Virus record (IMG/VR): IMGVR_UViG_3300030019_000054
Location: 1 to 48,397 of that record
Direction: 5' to 3' (one strand)
Origin: a virus
Length of the DNA: 48,397 bases
Both the position numbers and the translations under genes were made by a program. Position 1 is the stretch's first letter. Every line of letters starts with the position of its first letter. The notes under the pieces were generated by a model that did no database searches, was not told the origin of the DNA, and saw nothing but the letters and a program-made list of their open reading frames with translations. Below are positions 33,944-42,265 of the stretch, piece by piece.

Positions 33944-34743
33944 GGTAAATCTTTTAATTCCTTAATTCTGCGAGTCCCTACATCGTACCTGCGATTATGA
34001 GAGCAATCGAATAGGTAGGTGCATATTCCGGCATTATTAAGTTCGATGAAGTTTTCGTAGCGATCATCTACGAAAATTTCGATACCAGACTGTTTCGCCA
34101 CATCTATCTTGGATTGGTCGTGGCCAACCGTATAGACTGGGGCGCATGGAAACCCGTTCATCTCAAGCCATCTTTCGGTGACTGATGTGGGGACATTTCT
34201 TGATGTGATATAAGCGTGAGGCTCGAAAGGTATATCCTCGGGTTTTGTTCTGACTGGAAGTGATAGTAGGAATTCCTCCAACTTCTTGCCCTCTATCTTC
34301 TTAAAGCACTCGTTCTTATTGTAAGACCAAGCCCAAGCGGAAGGTTCTGGTAGGTTGAATTTCTTGGCAAAAGTCGGTATGAAGTCGGCCAGAACATCGT
34401 CAATATCCAATCCTATCTTCGGATAGGAAAGATATGATTTGGGTCGATCATCTCCTTGCGGGTAAATCTTATAATACTCGGTAAGGAATGCAGCATTTGT
34501 CATAACTTTAGCCATGAGTAACTGCCCGTCATCTGGGTCAATATCCATGCCTTTCTCAAAGTCGGATAGGTGACGCTTCAATGAGGCCAACGCCTTTGAC
34601 CAAGCCATACCTTTTTCCCAATTTCGCTCAGCGTACTTTTTAGCACCAACCGTTAAAACTTCAGCCATCTTTTCGATAGCGAACGAGGGGAGAAGGTCTA
34701 CCCTGCTCTTACCATCGTTGAATCTCAATCCACCTCCGCTCAT
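33931..34743 (-). CDS. dATP/dGTP diphosphohydrolase-like domain fused to 5'-deoxyribonucleotidase-like domain
   Basis: 270 aa, two domains. Residues 1-95 match the phage dGTP diphosphohydrolase N-terminal family: GLRFNDGKSRVDLLP, GAKKYAERNWEKG, and a helical end. Residues 108-270 match NT5C-like HAD nucleotidases: GLDIDDVLADF (111-121, D113 and D115), then a conserved TSR and FVDDRYEN (D-D pair). Together they could convert dNTP to nucleoside in two steps on one chain, reshaping the host pool during infection. No purZ gene is present in the window. Confidence 0.78.
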   Translation of the reverse strand: MSGGGLRFNDGKSRVDLLPSFAIEKMAEVLTVGAKKYAERNWEKGMAWSKALASLKRHLSDFEKGMDIDPDDGQLLMAKVMTNAAFLTEYYKIYPQGDDRPKSYLSYPKIGLDIDDVLADFIPTFAKKFNLPEPSAWAWSYNKNECFKKIEGKKLEEFLLSLPVRTKPEDIPFEPHAYITSRNVPTSVTERWLEMNGFPCAPVYTVGHDQSKIDVAKQSGIEIFVDDRYENFIELNNAGICTYLFDCSHNRRYDVGTRRIKELKDLPWFK

Positions 34744-35009
34744 AATACCACGACTTTATGGTTCGCAACATTCAACGGGCGCTTACTCGTAAGACTCGCC
34801 CATTCCTTCTTTCTCCCAACCTTTCCGACAATAGGCTTCGGTGATGTCAGGATTACGTTCTTTTCTTCTTCGAGCATTTGGTTCTTCTTATTTGACTTCC
34901 AGAACTTAACCGAAGTTCCGCGCTTAGGAATGCGCTCGATTCTTTTGAACACTGAGTCGAAAATAATCATTGCGTTTCCGCGTTTCAATTGGCGTGATAG
35001 TGATTGCAT
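34740..35009 (-). CDS. basic hypothetical protein
   Basis: 89 aa, strongly basic. Starts QSLSRQLKRGNAMI, a pattern frequent in small proteins of Bacteroidota phages. It overlaps the fusion gene by 4 nt (ATGA). Function unknown. Confidence 0.7.
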   Translation of the reverse strand: MQSLSRQLKRGNAMIIFDSVFKRIERIPKRGTSVKFWKSNKKNQMLEEEKNVILTSPKPIVGKVGRKKEWASLTSKRPLNVANHKVVVL

Positions 35010-35028
35010 AAATATAGGGGGTTAGTTA

Positions 35029-35229
35029 TTAAATTGATTCAAATATTTTAGAATGGCAGTCCGAACAGTATGACTCTTCATATCTGTCTGGTAGGCTCCC
35101 GCCGACAAGCGTAGTGTGTTCATGTTTGCAATGGTCGGCCAATATCCTCCAAGCTTTATTTATCCTCCTGAAGTTCTTCCGTTGAGAATACGACTGGATG
35201 GGAAACGACATCGGTGTTACTGTGCGCAT
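35029..35229 (-). CDS. small putative zinc-ribbon protein
   Basis: 66 aa with Cys/His residues H-C-x-H-E-H and CSDCHSK near the end, which could hold one zinc ion. Basic N-terminal half with arginine and lysine. No family recognised. Confidence 0.6.
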   Translation of the reverse strand: MRTVTPMSFPIQSYSQRKNFRRINKAWRILADHCKHEHTTLVGGSLPDRYEESYCSDCHSKIFESI

Positions 35230-35252
35230 TTTTAGTTAGTTTTAGTTTGTTA

Positions 35253-35474
35253 TTAATTAATACAGTTTCCGTCAGGCAGCTCGATGGTGTAATACGTAGA
35301 AATGTACCATTCTGAGGCGTCAAATCCAACTCCGCCAGCTTCTACCTTATACATTCCATCGGTTAGATGAGCAATAATGCGTCCATCGTGAAAGGGTTCC
35401 CACTGCGAGGACGCAATCAATTTACAGCCCTTCGGATACTTATGGGCAAGAGTGGTGAATGATTTGTCGTTCAT
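35253..35474 (-). CDS. hypothetical protein
   Basis: 73 aa, beta-rich, ending ELPDGNCIN. The first gene after the 35524-35555 promoter. The exact repeat copy (35445-35454) encodes TTLAH near the start. Function unknown. Confidence 0.7.
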   Translation of the reverse strand: MNDKSFTTLAHKYPKGCKLIASSQWEPFHDGRIIAHLTDGMYKVEAGGVGFDASEWYISTYYTIELPDGNCIN

Positions 35475-35523
35475 AGTTGCGGTTTTGTTTCTATAGTCAA
35501 TGGTTTAGCAATCTTATTGGAAA

Positions 35524-35555
35524 CAAAGATACCTACTCGTTTCCGTATTTCCAAA
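35524..35555 (-). promoter_or_regulatory. promoter for the 35.47 kb leftward genes
   Basis: On the - strand, TTTG (35555-35552), 20 bp, TATCTTTG (35531-35524). It lies in the 91-bp gap after the DnaA-like gene. Confidence 0.65.
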
Positions 35556-35565
35556 TCCTTTCGAA

Positions 35566-35832
35566 TCATTTAACATAATTTAGCATCACTCCGTCCTTCC
35601 CGAGCCGTAGCGTCATGTCCGGTCTTTCCCTTATCATCGCATCCACTCCAGTCGCAAGCCATCGGAATGACTCGTTGCATGAGATTTCCTTGTCAAAATT
35701 GCGCATATACATGCAAACGGTAGAGCGGTCACGGTTAAGAACGAACGCCACGTCCCGAATAGTCCGTCCGCTATCGAAGAGAATGGCAGCGTAGACGAGG
35801 CGGTAATAGTAAGAGAGGGGAGTTCGGGGCAT
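35566..35832 (-). CDS. orphan DnaA domain IV-like protein 1
   Basis: 88 aa from ATG 35832, 1 nt after the integrase TAG. A longer frame starting at 35934 would overlap the integrase by 101 nt and is less likely. The segment TIRDVAFVLNRDRSTVCMYM matches the DnaA domain IV helix-turn-helix with its signature R-D-H-S-T-V (here R-D-R-S-T-V). ATPase domains are absent. It may bind DnaA-box-like sites to modulate replication or excision. Confidence 0.7.
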   Translation of the reverse strand: MPRTPLSYYYRLVYAAILFDSGRTIRDVAFVLNRDRSTVCMYMRNFDKEISCNESFRWLATGVDAMIRERPDMTLRLGKDGVMLNYVK

Positions 35833-35833
35833 A

Positions 35834-36958
35834 CTACAGGAACCAGCTAACAATATTCGAAGTTCTTCTGACTGCCGGACAAGATATATATCCCATGGTC
35901 GTTTCAATATTTTTATGCCCAAGAAACTTTGCAATCGAGCGAATGTCGTATTCGAAGCTCAAATATACGTTAACCGCGAATGTGTGACGACACGAATGGC
36001 TTCTTACAAACTTCCAGCGTGGGCCACTTTCTGTAACGCCTCCATGTACGACCGTAGATTCGGCTACGATTCCAGCACGCTCAGCCAAAATAGGCAGAAT
36101 CCGATTCATTTGCTGGTGAGTGGGAGATATAATTTTCTTCTCCAATAGTCCAATAACGCAGGGCTTAAGCGGAATTTGCGAAAGTGTGTCAGTTTTTTTC
36201 GACACGTATTGGATATGTTTAACCTCGTCACGGCTCCCGTCAGCATTCTCGTATTCAACCGAAACGATATTGGCAGACTTTAGCTGCGAATAATCCGAGA
36301 AACGTGCGCCAACGAAAAATCCTATAAGCGCTAACGTTTTAACCGCTTCTTCTAAATCGTTTTCCGTCTTAACCGATACAAACGCCTCCACTTCCGACTT
36401 AGTTAAGTAAACACCGACTGATGTGCCTACTTTTCCTCGAAGGATCTTCTCGTATTCCAAAGCTGGAAATGTAAATCCGTCACGCCTTGCCTTGTCGAGT
36501 GCAACCTTTAGACCAGTCATGTACGCCCTGATGGTATTATCCGAATATTCTTCTGCGATCAAGATTTCCTTGTACTCCTCAATAAACAAATCGGTCAGAT
36601 CATCCCAGTCGGTTGATTTGTCGATATACGCCGCAAAATTGCGTAGTTTAGCGTCCCTTTTCGCCGCACCCGTAAAGTGAGCCAAAGGGGAGGGCAAGAG
36701 TTGTGATTCCACTTCGTCTGGAAATACGATTTGAAACGGGTCAATTCCGTCAAGCTCTGCCAAGTATAGTGCCTTCGTTATGTCAGCGTTAAACTTTGCC
36801 AATGTAGCATTAAGCAATGCAGACGGGTTTGCCAAGTCTTCCGTAGTTGCGGGAATCTTGGTAAGTTTCGTGCGGTACTCCTTAGAGTTGCGGAAAAACT
36901 TTATTTGCAGTCGGCCTTTGACCGAACAGAAAGAGGTTGAATATGCTTTGGTTTTCAT
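35834..36958 (-). CDS. int: tyrosine recombinase (integrase)
   Basis: 374 aa. Core-binding SAM-like domain at about 100-175, then the catalytic domain with R219 (GARFSD), K254/255 (SKKT), H321-R324 (HSCRH), H348 (LGHKN) and Y357 (MGYI). All active residues are kept. It would integrate or excise the genome, or resolve multimers. An attP could be the repeat cluster at 30.7-31.05 kb or the flanks here. The one-mismatch repeat is at 36693. Confidence 0.92.
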   Translation of the reverse strand: MKTKAYSTSFCSVKGRLQIKFFRNSKEYRTKLTKIPATTEDLANPSALLNATLAKFNADITKALYLAELDGIDPFQIVFPDEVESQLLPSPLAHFTGAAKRDAKLRNFAAYIDKSTDWDDLTDLFIEEYKEILIAEEYSDNTIRAYMTGLKVALDKARRDGFTFPALEYEKILRGKVGTSVGVYLTKSEVEAFVSVKTENDLEEAVKTLALIGFFVGARFSDYSQLKSANIVSVEYENADGSRDEVKHIQYVSKKTDTLSQIPLKPCVIGLLEKKIISPTHQQMNRILPILAERAGIVAESTVVHGGVTESGPRWKFVRSHSCRHTFAVNVYLSFEYDIRSIAKFLGHKNIETTMGYISCPAVRRTSNIVSWFL

Positions 36959-36987
36959 TTTAATGCACTTTTCGTTACTTAATGGGA

Positions 36988-36995
36988 CAAATATA
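36988..36995 (-). promoter_or_regulatory. -7 box for integrase
   Basis: TATATTTG on the - strand, 30 nt before the ATG at 36958. No TTTG at the -33 distance, so the promoter may need an activator. Confidence 0.45.
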
Positions 36996-37040
36996 CAACA
37001 CTTTTCCGAGATATATTCCCCAGTTATGAAACTTTAACAA

Positions 37041-37337
37041 TTAATCCTCCCAATTATTAGAACCAGCCATCCACGCAGGTTTAAGTAGAGCGAGCAATCT
37101 GTTGTAGTTATCCGAAACATATTCCGCCAAAACGCAATCGCCCCAATCCTCTCCATTCGGCGTGGCCAACCAATACGTTACCTCTAACGCTAAGGTGTCC
37201 TTGTTACGGTCAATATTGACAGAGCGAACTACGGCTTCACGGATTGCGAGATATGGGCTTTGCTTTTCTTTAATGTGGTAATGGTCGGCGGCGAAAACTA
37301 CGGAGCCGAGAGGGTAATGTTTTGTACTTGTTTTCAT
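37041..37337 (-). CDS. hypothetical protein
   Basis: 98 aa, beta-rich with a YWLATPNGEDWGD motif, 4 bp after the VRR-NUC gene on the - strand, so in the same transcription unit. No family recognised. Confidence 0.7.
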   Translation of the reverse strand: MKTSTKHYPLGSVVFAADHYHIKEKQSPYLAIREAVVRSVNIDRNKDTLALEVTYWLATPNGEDWGDCVLAEYVSDNYNRLLALLKPAWMAGSNNWED

Positions 37338-37341
37338 AATT

Positions 37342-37809
37342 TTAATTTCTTATTTTTTCCCAACTCACCGATTGGGTGGTTATGCCTTTGAGATTATTTA
37401 GGACGAGTTGGGGCGAGATACCGCCAGTTCCGGTGTTAATAATCGACTTAAAATCTTCAAAATCGTCACAAAAAAACCCGCGCTTAGGAACTGAAAGGAG
37501 CCATTTAGCCTGCCCTGAAATATGTGACGTAACGTGGTCAGTACCAGCGTGTTTCATTTCGATTCCCCATAATTCTCCGCCATTTACTAACAGTAAATCA
37601 CTGATATTGGGCTGTAATCCTAACGCAGTCTTAATACCTCCGTCACGCTCATTCATAGTTTCGGCAAAATATGCGACGAGTTGACCTCTGCGTTCTGGAA
37701 ACTGTTGTCCAAACCACGTCACGCACTTTGCCTGAAGCTTATGCTCAAGGTTGGCCGATTTGGCACGGAGCTTGGGACGCTCCTCAATCTGTATGTTCGG
37801 ATTTTTCAT
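37342..37809 (-). CDS. VRR-NUC domain nuclease
   Basis: 155 aa. Nuclease motifs: E22 (LEHKLQ), PNISDLLLV (D71), GIEMKH (E84, K86), and SGQAKWL (Q100). VRR-NUC enzymes in phages are stand-alone Holliday junction or flap nucleases. It overlaps the helicase gene by 26 nt, so both likely act together in recombination or replication. Confidence 0.88.
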   Translation of the reverse strand: MKNPNIQIEERPKLRAKSANLEHKLQAKCVTWFGQQFPERRGQLVAYFAETMNERDGGIKTALGLQPNISDLLLVNGGELWGIEMKHAGTDHVTSHISGQAKWLLSVPKRGFFCDDFEDFKSIINTGTGGISPQLVLNNLKGITTQSVSWEKIRN

Positions 37810-39370
37810 CTTTTATGTTTATCCAGCGTTTTGCCTTCTGTGACTTATACTGATCGCATAATTTTTGTGCGAAGAACCATTTGTAGCCAAGTCCACGCAT
37901 TATTTTTCTAAACTCAGAATCGTCTCTTGTACCTAAATAGACCATACGGAAAAACCAGTACTTATTAAATCCGTGCAACTCCTGATATGCCGAAAGTTGC
38001 TCGACCGTCATGTTCTTGAATTGGAACTTTCCATCAATGATTTCGGTCAACTCAATCTCTCGTAATTCCTTCTCTTTCAAGAAGATGAAACCACAATCAT
38101 CGAATGGACATATTTGGCTCATGTTCGGGATCGGGCGACCACAGCCGCTCTTGCCCTCTTTATCCTTTTTATCGTCGGGGCATATCTTCATCGGAACTAT
38201 TCCGCTTGAAATTCTGTCGTCGTGCCACAGTGAAAACCTTCGCCACTCCTCATACCTGCCAAAGCCATCGCGTCCAAAATTGGAGCCCATATCCAGAACC
38301 CGAAAGCATTCCTTTCCTTCTGAAACCCTTGAACCGCGCCCCATCATTTGAAGGTACTTGGTCAAGGATAGCGTCGCCAAGTTCAAGATAATCGTCTCTA
38401 TTTGAGGACAATCATATCCCGCCACAAGTATGCCAGCGTTGACCAATACCAAGAATTTACGACGGGCAAATTGGGCAAGAATATCAGTGCGCTTTCCCGT
38501 CAAGTGCTTATGCTCTTCAAGCAGGTCATAATTATCATCATCCTTGCTGTAACCGCTTACTAAGAACTTAGCGGATATTCCGGCAGCATTCAGCTCGGCG
38601 CAAGTAATTATTGCATGAGCTTGATTCGAACAGAAACATAAGGATAGGGTATTTGGGCAAATCTTATTATATTCATTTATCAATCCCTCGTATCTTTGCG
38701 GAGAGTTGAATGCTTTGAATAGCTGACCTGATTTATAATCACCTTCCTTTGCGTCTATTTCAACCTTGCTTAGGTCTGGAGCATCCAATGTAAAATATCT
38801 GGCAGGAACCAAATATCCCTGTTTTATAAGATTTTCAGTCCGTTCTCCCAGTACTATCGCTTCGTAATCCAGCCCTAACTGCCTCGACTTACCATTTCGT
38901 TTAGGGGTGGCCGTGAATGAAATACAGTACTTGTCCTTAAAAATACCGCTCTCATGTATAAAATCAAAGTCAGCGAAGTGCGCCTCGTCAATAATAAGCA
39001 GGTCAACCGATTTCAGGTATTCGAGAACCTCCGGCTTATCCATCCTTCTCCGCAACGTTTGAGCCATTGCGATAACGACTGGAGCGGTAGGGATTTTGCG
39101 ATATTTCGGACTTATATATTCCGCATGGATTCCTATTCTTGAAAGTGAACCCCCAGATTGAATTAAAAGTTCCGAACGGTTGGATAGGATTAGGATGCGT
39201 GAACCTTTAGCAGATGCTCGTCTAGCAATCTCAGAAAACACTACGGTCTTCCCAAATCCCGTCACGGCCTGTACAAGAACGTGTTTGTAGGAAAGTAAGG
39301 CTTCCGATATGTCATCGAGAAGCCTCACTTGGTAATCCCTTAGCGTCAATGTTACTATTCTATCAGCCAC
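37784..39370 (-). CDS. SF2 DEAD/DEAH helicase
   Basis: 528 aa. Motif I TGFGKT (37-42), II DEAH (128-131), III SFTATP (151-156), VI QMMGRGSR (341-348). A Cys-rich cluster near 399-430 (C-x-D-D, C-G-R-P, C-P-F-D-D-C) probably binds zinc. The helicase is of the type often paired with VRR-NUC in phages and may substitute for a replicative or recombination helicase. It overlaps the downstream nuclease gene and the upstream DnaA-like gene. Confidence 0.92.
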   Translation of the reverse strand: MADRIVTLTLRDYQVRLLDDISEALLSYKHVLVQAVTGFGKTVVFSEIARRASAKGSRILILSNRSELLIQSGGSLSRIGIHAEYISPKYRKIPTAPVVIAMAQTLRRRMDKPEVLEYLKSVDLLIIDEAHFADFDFIHESGIFKDKYCISFTATPKRNGKSRQLGLDYEAIVLGERTENLIKQGYLVPARYFTLDAPDLSKVEIDAKEGDYKSGQLFKAFNSPQRYEGLINEYNKICPNTLSLCFCSNQAHAIITCAELNAAGISAKFLVSGYSKDDDNYDLLEEHKHLTGKRTDILAQFARRKFLVLVNAGILVAGYDCPQIETIILNLATLSLTKYLQMMGRGSRVSEGKECFRVLDMGSNFGRDGFGRYEEWRRFSLWHDDRISSGIVPMKICPDDKKDKEGKSGCGRPIPNMSQICPFDDCGFIFLKEKELREIELTEIIDGKFQFKNMTVEQLSAYQELHGFNKYWFFRMVYLGTRDDSEFRKIMRGLGYKWFFAQKLCDQYKSQKAKRWINIKDEKSEHTD

Positions 39371-39639
39371 ACTCTTTGATAAATTTCCGCATCACGCGAA
39401 TACCGTTTAATCTTACTTCTCCCTTCCTCCGCCAGATACATTACAGTAGTTCGCCCTCCTATCAGCGCAGATATTTCCTTTATAGACACATCCAACTTTA
39501 CCAGTAAAATGTAACACAGCATCTGTCTTGCCTGCGAAATTTCCGATTTCCTTGTCGGAGAGGCCAAATCCTCTGGCGTCAGGCCATATTCGGCACAGAC
39601 GCGCAGGAGGATTTCATTGGGGGTTAGGTGGTTATTCAT
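39355..39639 (-). CDS. orphan DnaA domain IV-like protein 2
   Basis: 94 aa. VCAEYGLTPEDLASPTRKSE followed by QARQMLCYIL and VSIKEISALIGGRTTVMYL reproduces the DnaA domain IV order (R-K-x-E-I-x-x-A-R-x, then I-x-x-x-x-G-R-x-x-x-V). Domains I-III are absent. It overlaps the helicase by 16 nt and the Rad50-like gene by 8 nt, so it is made with the replication genes and could target host origin machinery. Confidence 0.8.
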   Translation of the reverse strand: MNNHLTPNEILLRVCAEYGLTPEDLASPTRKSEISQARQMLCYILLVKLDVSIKEISALIGGRTTVMYLAEEGRSKIKRYSRDAEIYQRVWLIE

Positions 39640-41491
39640 TGGACGGAGCGGCTTTAGTTTTCTTGGTCGCTTTTACTTTCGGCTCTACCACCACATCTTC
39701 ACGGGCAATAGGTTTAACCATGCCACGAAATAGCAGTTCGCCATTTTCCACGACTACGGTATGGTCGTCAAGGTCATCAAGCTCCACCTTGTTCCAAGTT
39801 TGGTCAGTTATGAGTTGGATGTTCTTTTCCTCGCAAATACGTGACAGAATTCCTATACCCAAATCGGTCATCGGAACAGCGTCCAAGATAACCAGACGAA
39901 GCGCCTTCTTTTTAAGGTCAAGACGGGCGGCCTGTAAAAGTACGGCAACAACGCCACGTTGGGCGCCACTCAGTTCGAATAGGCGGATTGATTTGCCGAA
40001 AGTTTCCTTGAACAGATTCTTGTCGTAACTACCGTCGTACTCCATCCAAATATTTACGCGACCCGACTCTTCGACTGGAACCAATTTAAGCCCATCTACG
40101 CCCGTTTTAATGTTGGCGTATAGTCTGCGCAGTTCATCCACTTTCGACTCGTAGGCGTTCTTCAGTTCAATCCACGCACACCATTTGACGTAGCGTTCAT
40201 AGACGGAGTTCGTTTTGGTCGCCTTATTTATGATAAGGGCAAGAGTGGCGAGTTTTTCGTCAAGCTCCGCGGTGTCGTCGGGGGTGAAGGTTTTAAATCT
40301 CAGCGGCATGTCATTTAGGGCATGGTAAGATTCCAACAACTCAGCCCTGCTTTGAACGAGCGTGTCGTAATCTTTCGAGTAAACTTCAGGTACTTCAGGT
40401 ACGCCAACTTCGTTGATTTCAATTACGTTTGGCATTTGGGGAGCGACGGGATGCTTGAATGAAGCCTTATATTTATCAAAAAGAGAAATAACCTCATCAC
40501 ACATCTTGCCAATCTTTTCGGGGGCGATAAATAAATTACATTCTCCGATTGCGTTCGTGGCCTTATCTAAATAGTATTCTGCGTCTATTAGCTTTTGCGA
40601 GTCCGCATCAAACTGAGCCTTTGCCTTCCGGTATTCAGCCTTCTTATTCTCCGTAATCACCCGAATCTTCTCAACTACTTTACGCGCGGAATCTTTTATT
40701 TCCTGTAGCGCAGCCGTTCTTGCCGTTTGAGCTTTTTCCTTTTCGAGTTCAGTCTTGGATTCTGCGGTTTTAGCAAGGGAGCCGCGTTCTACTTCAAGGG
40801 CGGTGGATTGCGTTCGAAGGGCTTCAACGTCTACAAATTCCAAGGCGGCAATGTCCTCTTCGTTCCATCCCTCGGCCTCGAAATTTTCCCAGAAAGCACC
40901 TACCCCATCGCATAAAGCACGGGCAGCATCTCTCTGATTCTTACATTCCAGAATTTCCAATACACGGGCAGCAGCGCCAAGTTTGGCTAACTCTTCGGAA
41001 AATAGTTTTTCGATTAACTTGCGATGCTCGGTTGCGTTTTCCGTAAATAGGGATTTCGTATCGAAAATCAGATTGGTATTAATTTCCTTTACAAATTTAT
41101 CCGCAGTCCATTTCATGCCATCTGAGATATAATCGGTTGGCTTTCCGTTTTCATCCTTTGTATAAAGGAATGTTTCTACGGAGTTTTCGCCTTTACTAAC
41201 CCCTCTGGAAAATTCGCGCACCTTTACCCCCATCCAGATATTCACGTCTCCATCCATTAACTGAACTTCGGTAAGATACCCGCTTGCTAAGATGGATTTC
41301 GATTTGATAGCGTCGGTTCCAGCGATAGCGGTTTGGATAAGCTCAAGTGCGGTAGACTTTCCCTGCGACTCGGCTCCGATTACCTTAATCAATTTCTTGC
41401 TTAAAATATCAGGCGTCAATTCGACTACCTTAATATTCCTGTGATTCTCGGCATGGAAGCCGAGCAAACGTAGTTCTTTTTGTTCTTGCAT
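39632..41491 (-). CDS. Rad50/SbcC-like ATPase
   Basis: 619 aa. Walker A GAESQGKST (39-47), a long central helical region with coiled coil (about 190-400), signature LSGAQRG (about 502-508) and Walker B LVILDAVPM (about 529-537). The Glu that normally follows the Walker B Asp is Ala, which would reduce hydrolysis. Lys-rich tail. Exact repeat copy, sense, at 40238. Possible partner: the metallophosphoesterase at 32145. Confidence 0.8.
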   Translation of the reverse strand: MQEQKELRLLGFHAENHRNIKVVELTPDILSKKLIKVIGAESQGKSTALELIQTAIAGTDAIKSKSILASGYLTEVQLMDGDVNIWMGVKVREFSRGVSKGENSVETFLYTKDENGKPTDYISDGMKWTADKFVKEINTNLIFDTKSLFTENATEHRKLIEKLFSEELAKLGAAARVLEILECKNQRDAARALCDGVGAFWENFEAEGWNEEDIAALEFVDVEALRTQSTALEVERGSLAKTAESKTELEKEKAQTARTAALQEIKDSARKVVEKIRVITENKKAEYRKAKAQFDADSQKLIDAEYYLDKATNAIGECNLFIAPEKIGKMCDEVISLFDKYKASFKHPVAPQMPNVIEINEVGVPEVPEVYSKDYDTLVQSRAELLESYHALNDMPLRFKTFTPDDTAELDEKLATLALIINKATKTNSVYERYVKWCAWIELKNAYESKVDELRRLYANIKTGVDGLKLVPVEESGRVNIWMEYDGSYDKNLFKETFGKSIRLFELSGAQRGVVAVLLQAARLDLKKKALRLVILDAVPMTDLGIGILSRICEEKNIQLITDQTWNKVELDDLDDHTVVVENGELLFRGMVKPIAREDVVVEPKVKATKKTKAAPSNE

Positions 41492-41510
41492 TTTTTAATT
41501 ATTATTAATG

Positions 41511-42107
41511 TTAAATATATCTCCATATATACCCGCTACTCTTTCTTAGAATGCCACGGCAGCATTTTGCTATTGATTGGTGCAGAATCCCAGTAACGTG
41601 TTCCGCCTCTCTTGTCGACCCAAACTCTCTAATATAATCACCTCCAAGGTTAAACATAGCCACACCCTTAGATTTATTATGTAAGGCGCCACTCTTGCCA
41701 AAAAGATAACATTTTTCACCAATTTTAGACTCTGAAGCGTGAAGTATGGTAAGCGGGTTATTATTATTCTCCTTATACGTAACCCATCTTAAATTCGAAA
41801 CCATATTCTCGGTACGAACCGTATTTACGTGGTCGACTTGGGGCTTCATATCTGGATTCTCGATAAAAGCGATAGCGACTATTCGGTGGACGCCAGTCCT
41901 ATAGGGTTTTCCGTCAGAAAGAAGCCCTATAGCCTCATACCCACCCTTGTCTATTGATATTTTTAATAAAAACTCGGATGTTATTTTCGCATACCCCTTC
42001 TTTTTAGGCATAGACTTTAATCTTCCAAGATTACTAACCATATACAGCCCCTCATACCCCACCACGTCTCTCCACTCTTCGCCCTCCAAATCTTTAATCG
42101 TATCCAT
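41511..42107 (-). CDS. HNH homing endonuclease (NUMOD4-HNH)
   Basis: 198 aa from ATG 42107; the start at 42134 is possible but less likely. NUMOD4 (EEWRDVVGYEGLYMVSNLGR), HNH (VDHVNTVRTENMVSNLRWVT) and a NUMOD1-like end (TREAEHVTGILHQSIAKC). Free-standing, between the Rad50-like and YqaJ genes, hence a mobile passenger. The exact repeat copy at 41690 is antisense to the gene, an exception in this arm. Confidence 0.88.
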   Translation of the reverse strand: MDTIKDLEGEEWRDVVGYEGLYMVSNLGRLKSMPKKKGYAKITSEFLLKISIDKGGYEAIGLLSDGKPYRTGVHRIVAIAFIENPDMKPQVDHVNTVRTENMVSNLRWVTYKENNNNPLTILHASESKIGEKCYLFGKSGALHNKSKGVAMFNLGGDYIREFGSTREAEHVTGILHQSIAKCCRGILRKSSGYIWRYI

Positions 42108-42265
42108 AATAATTTTAAATGATAAACCCCGCAAAATTCGGAGGTCGAAGGCTCCTTATAATGCGAGGTTCAGAAAAAATTAGGTTCATCCGCTTCGACT
42201 CGGATTTTTAAAGGGTGCAATATAAGTATTTGTTTTCATAATTCAAAATTATTTAGCTGTAAGTT
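42108..42265. other. gap upstream of HNH gene
   Basis: Contains GGAG/CTCC (about 42140-42156) and a TTCGACTCGGATTTTTAAA stretch that may form a leftover hairpin and terminator. No gene and no convincing tRNA found, although a decayed T-arm-like segment is present. Confidence 0.3.

Noticed and set aside
33931-34743. 2-aminoadenine (Z) genome
   Set aside because: No PurZ-like gene in the window; the diphosphohydrolase domain alone is widespread in phages.
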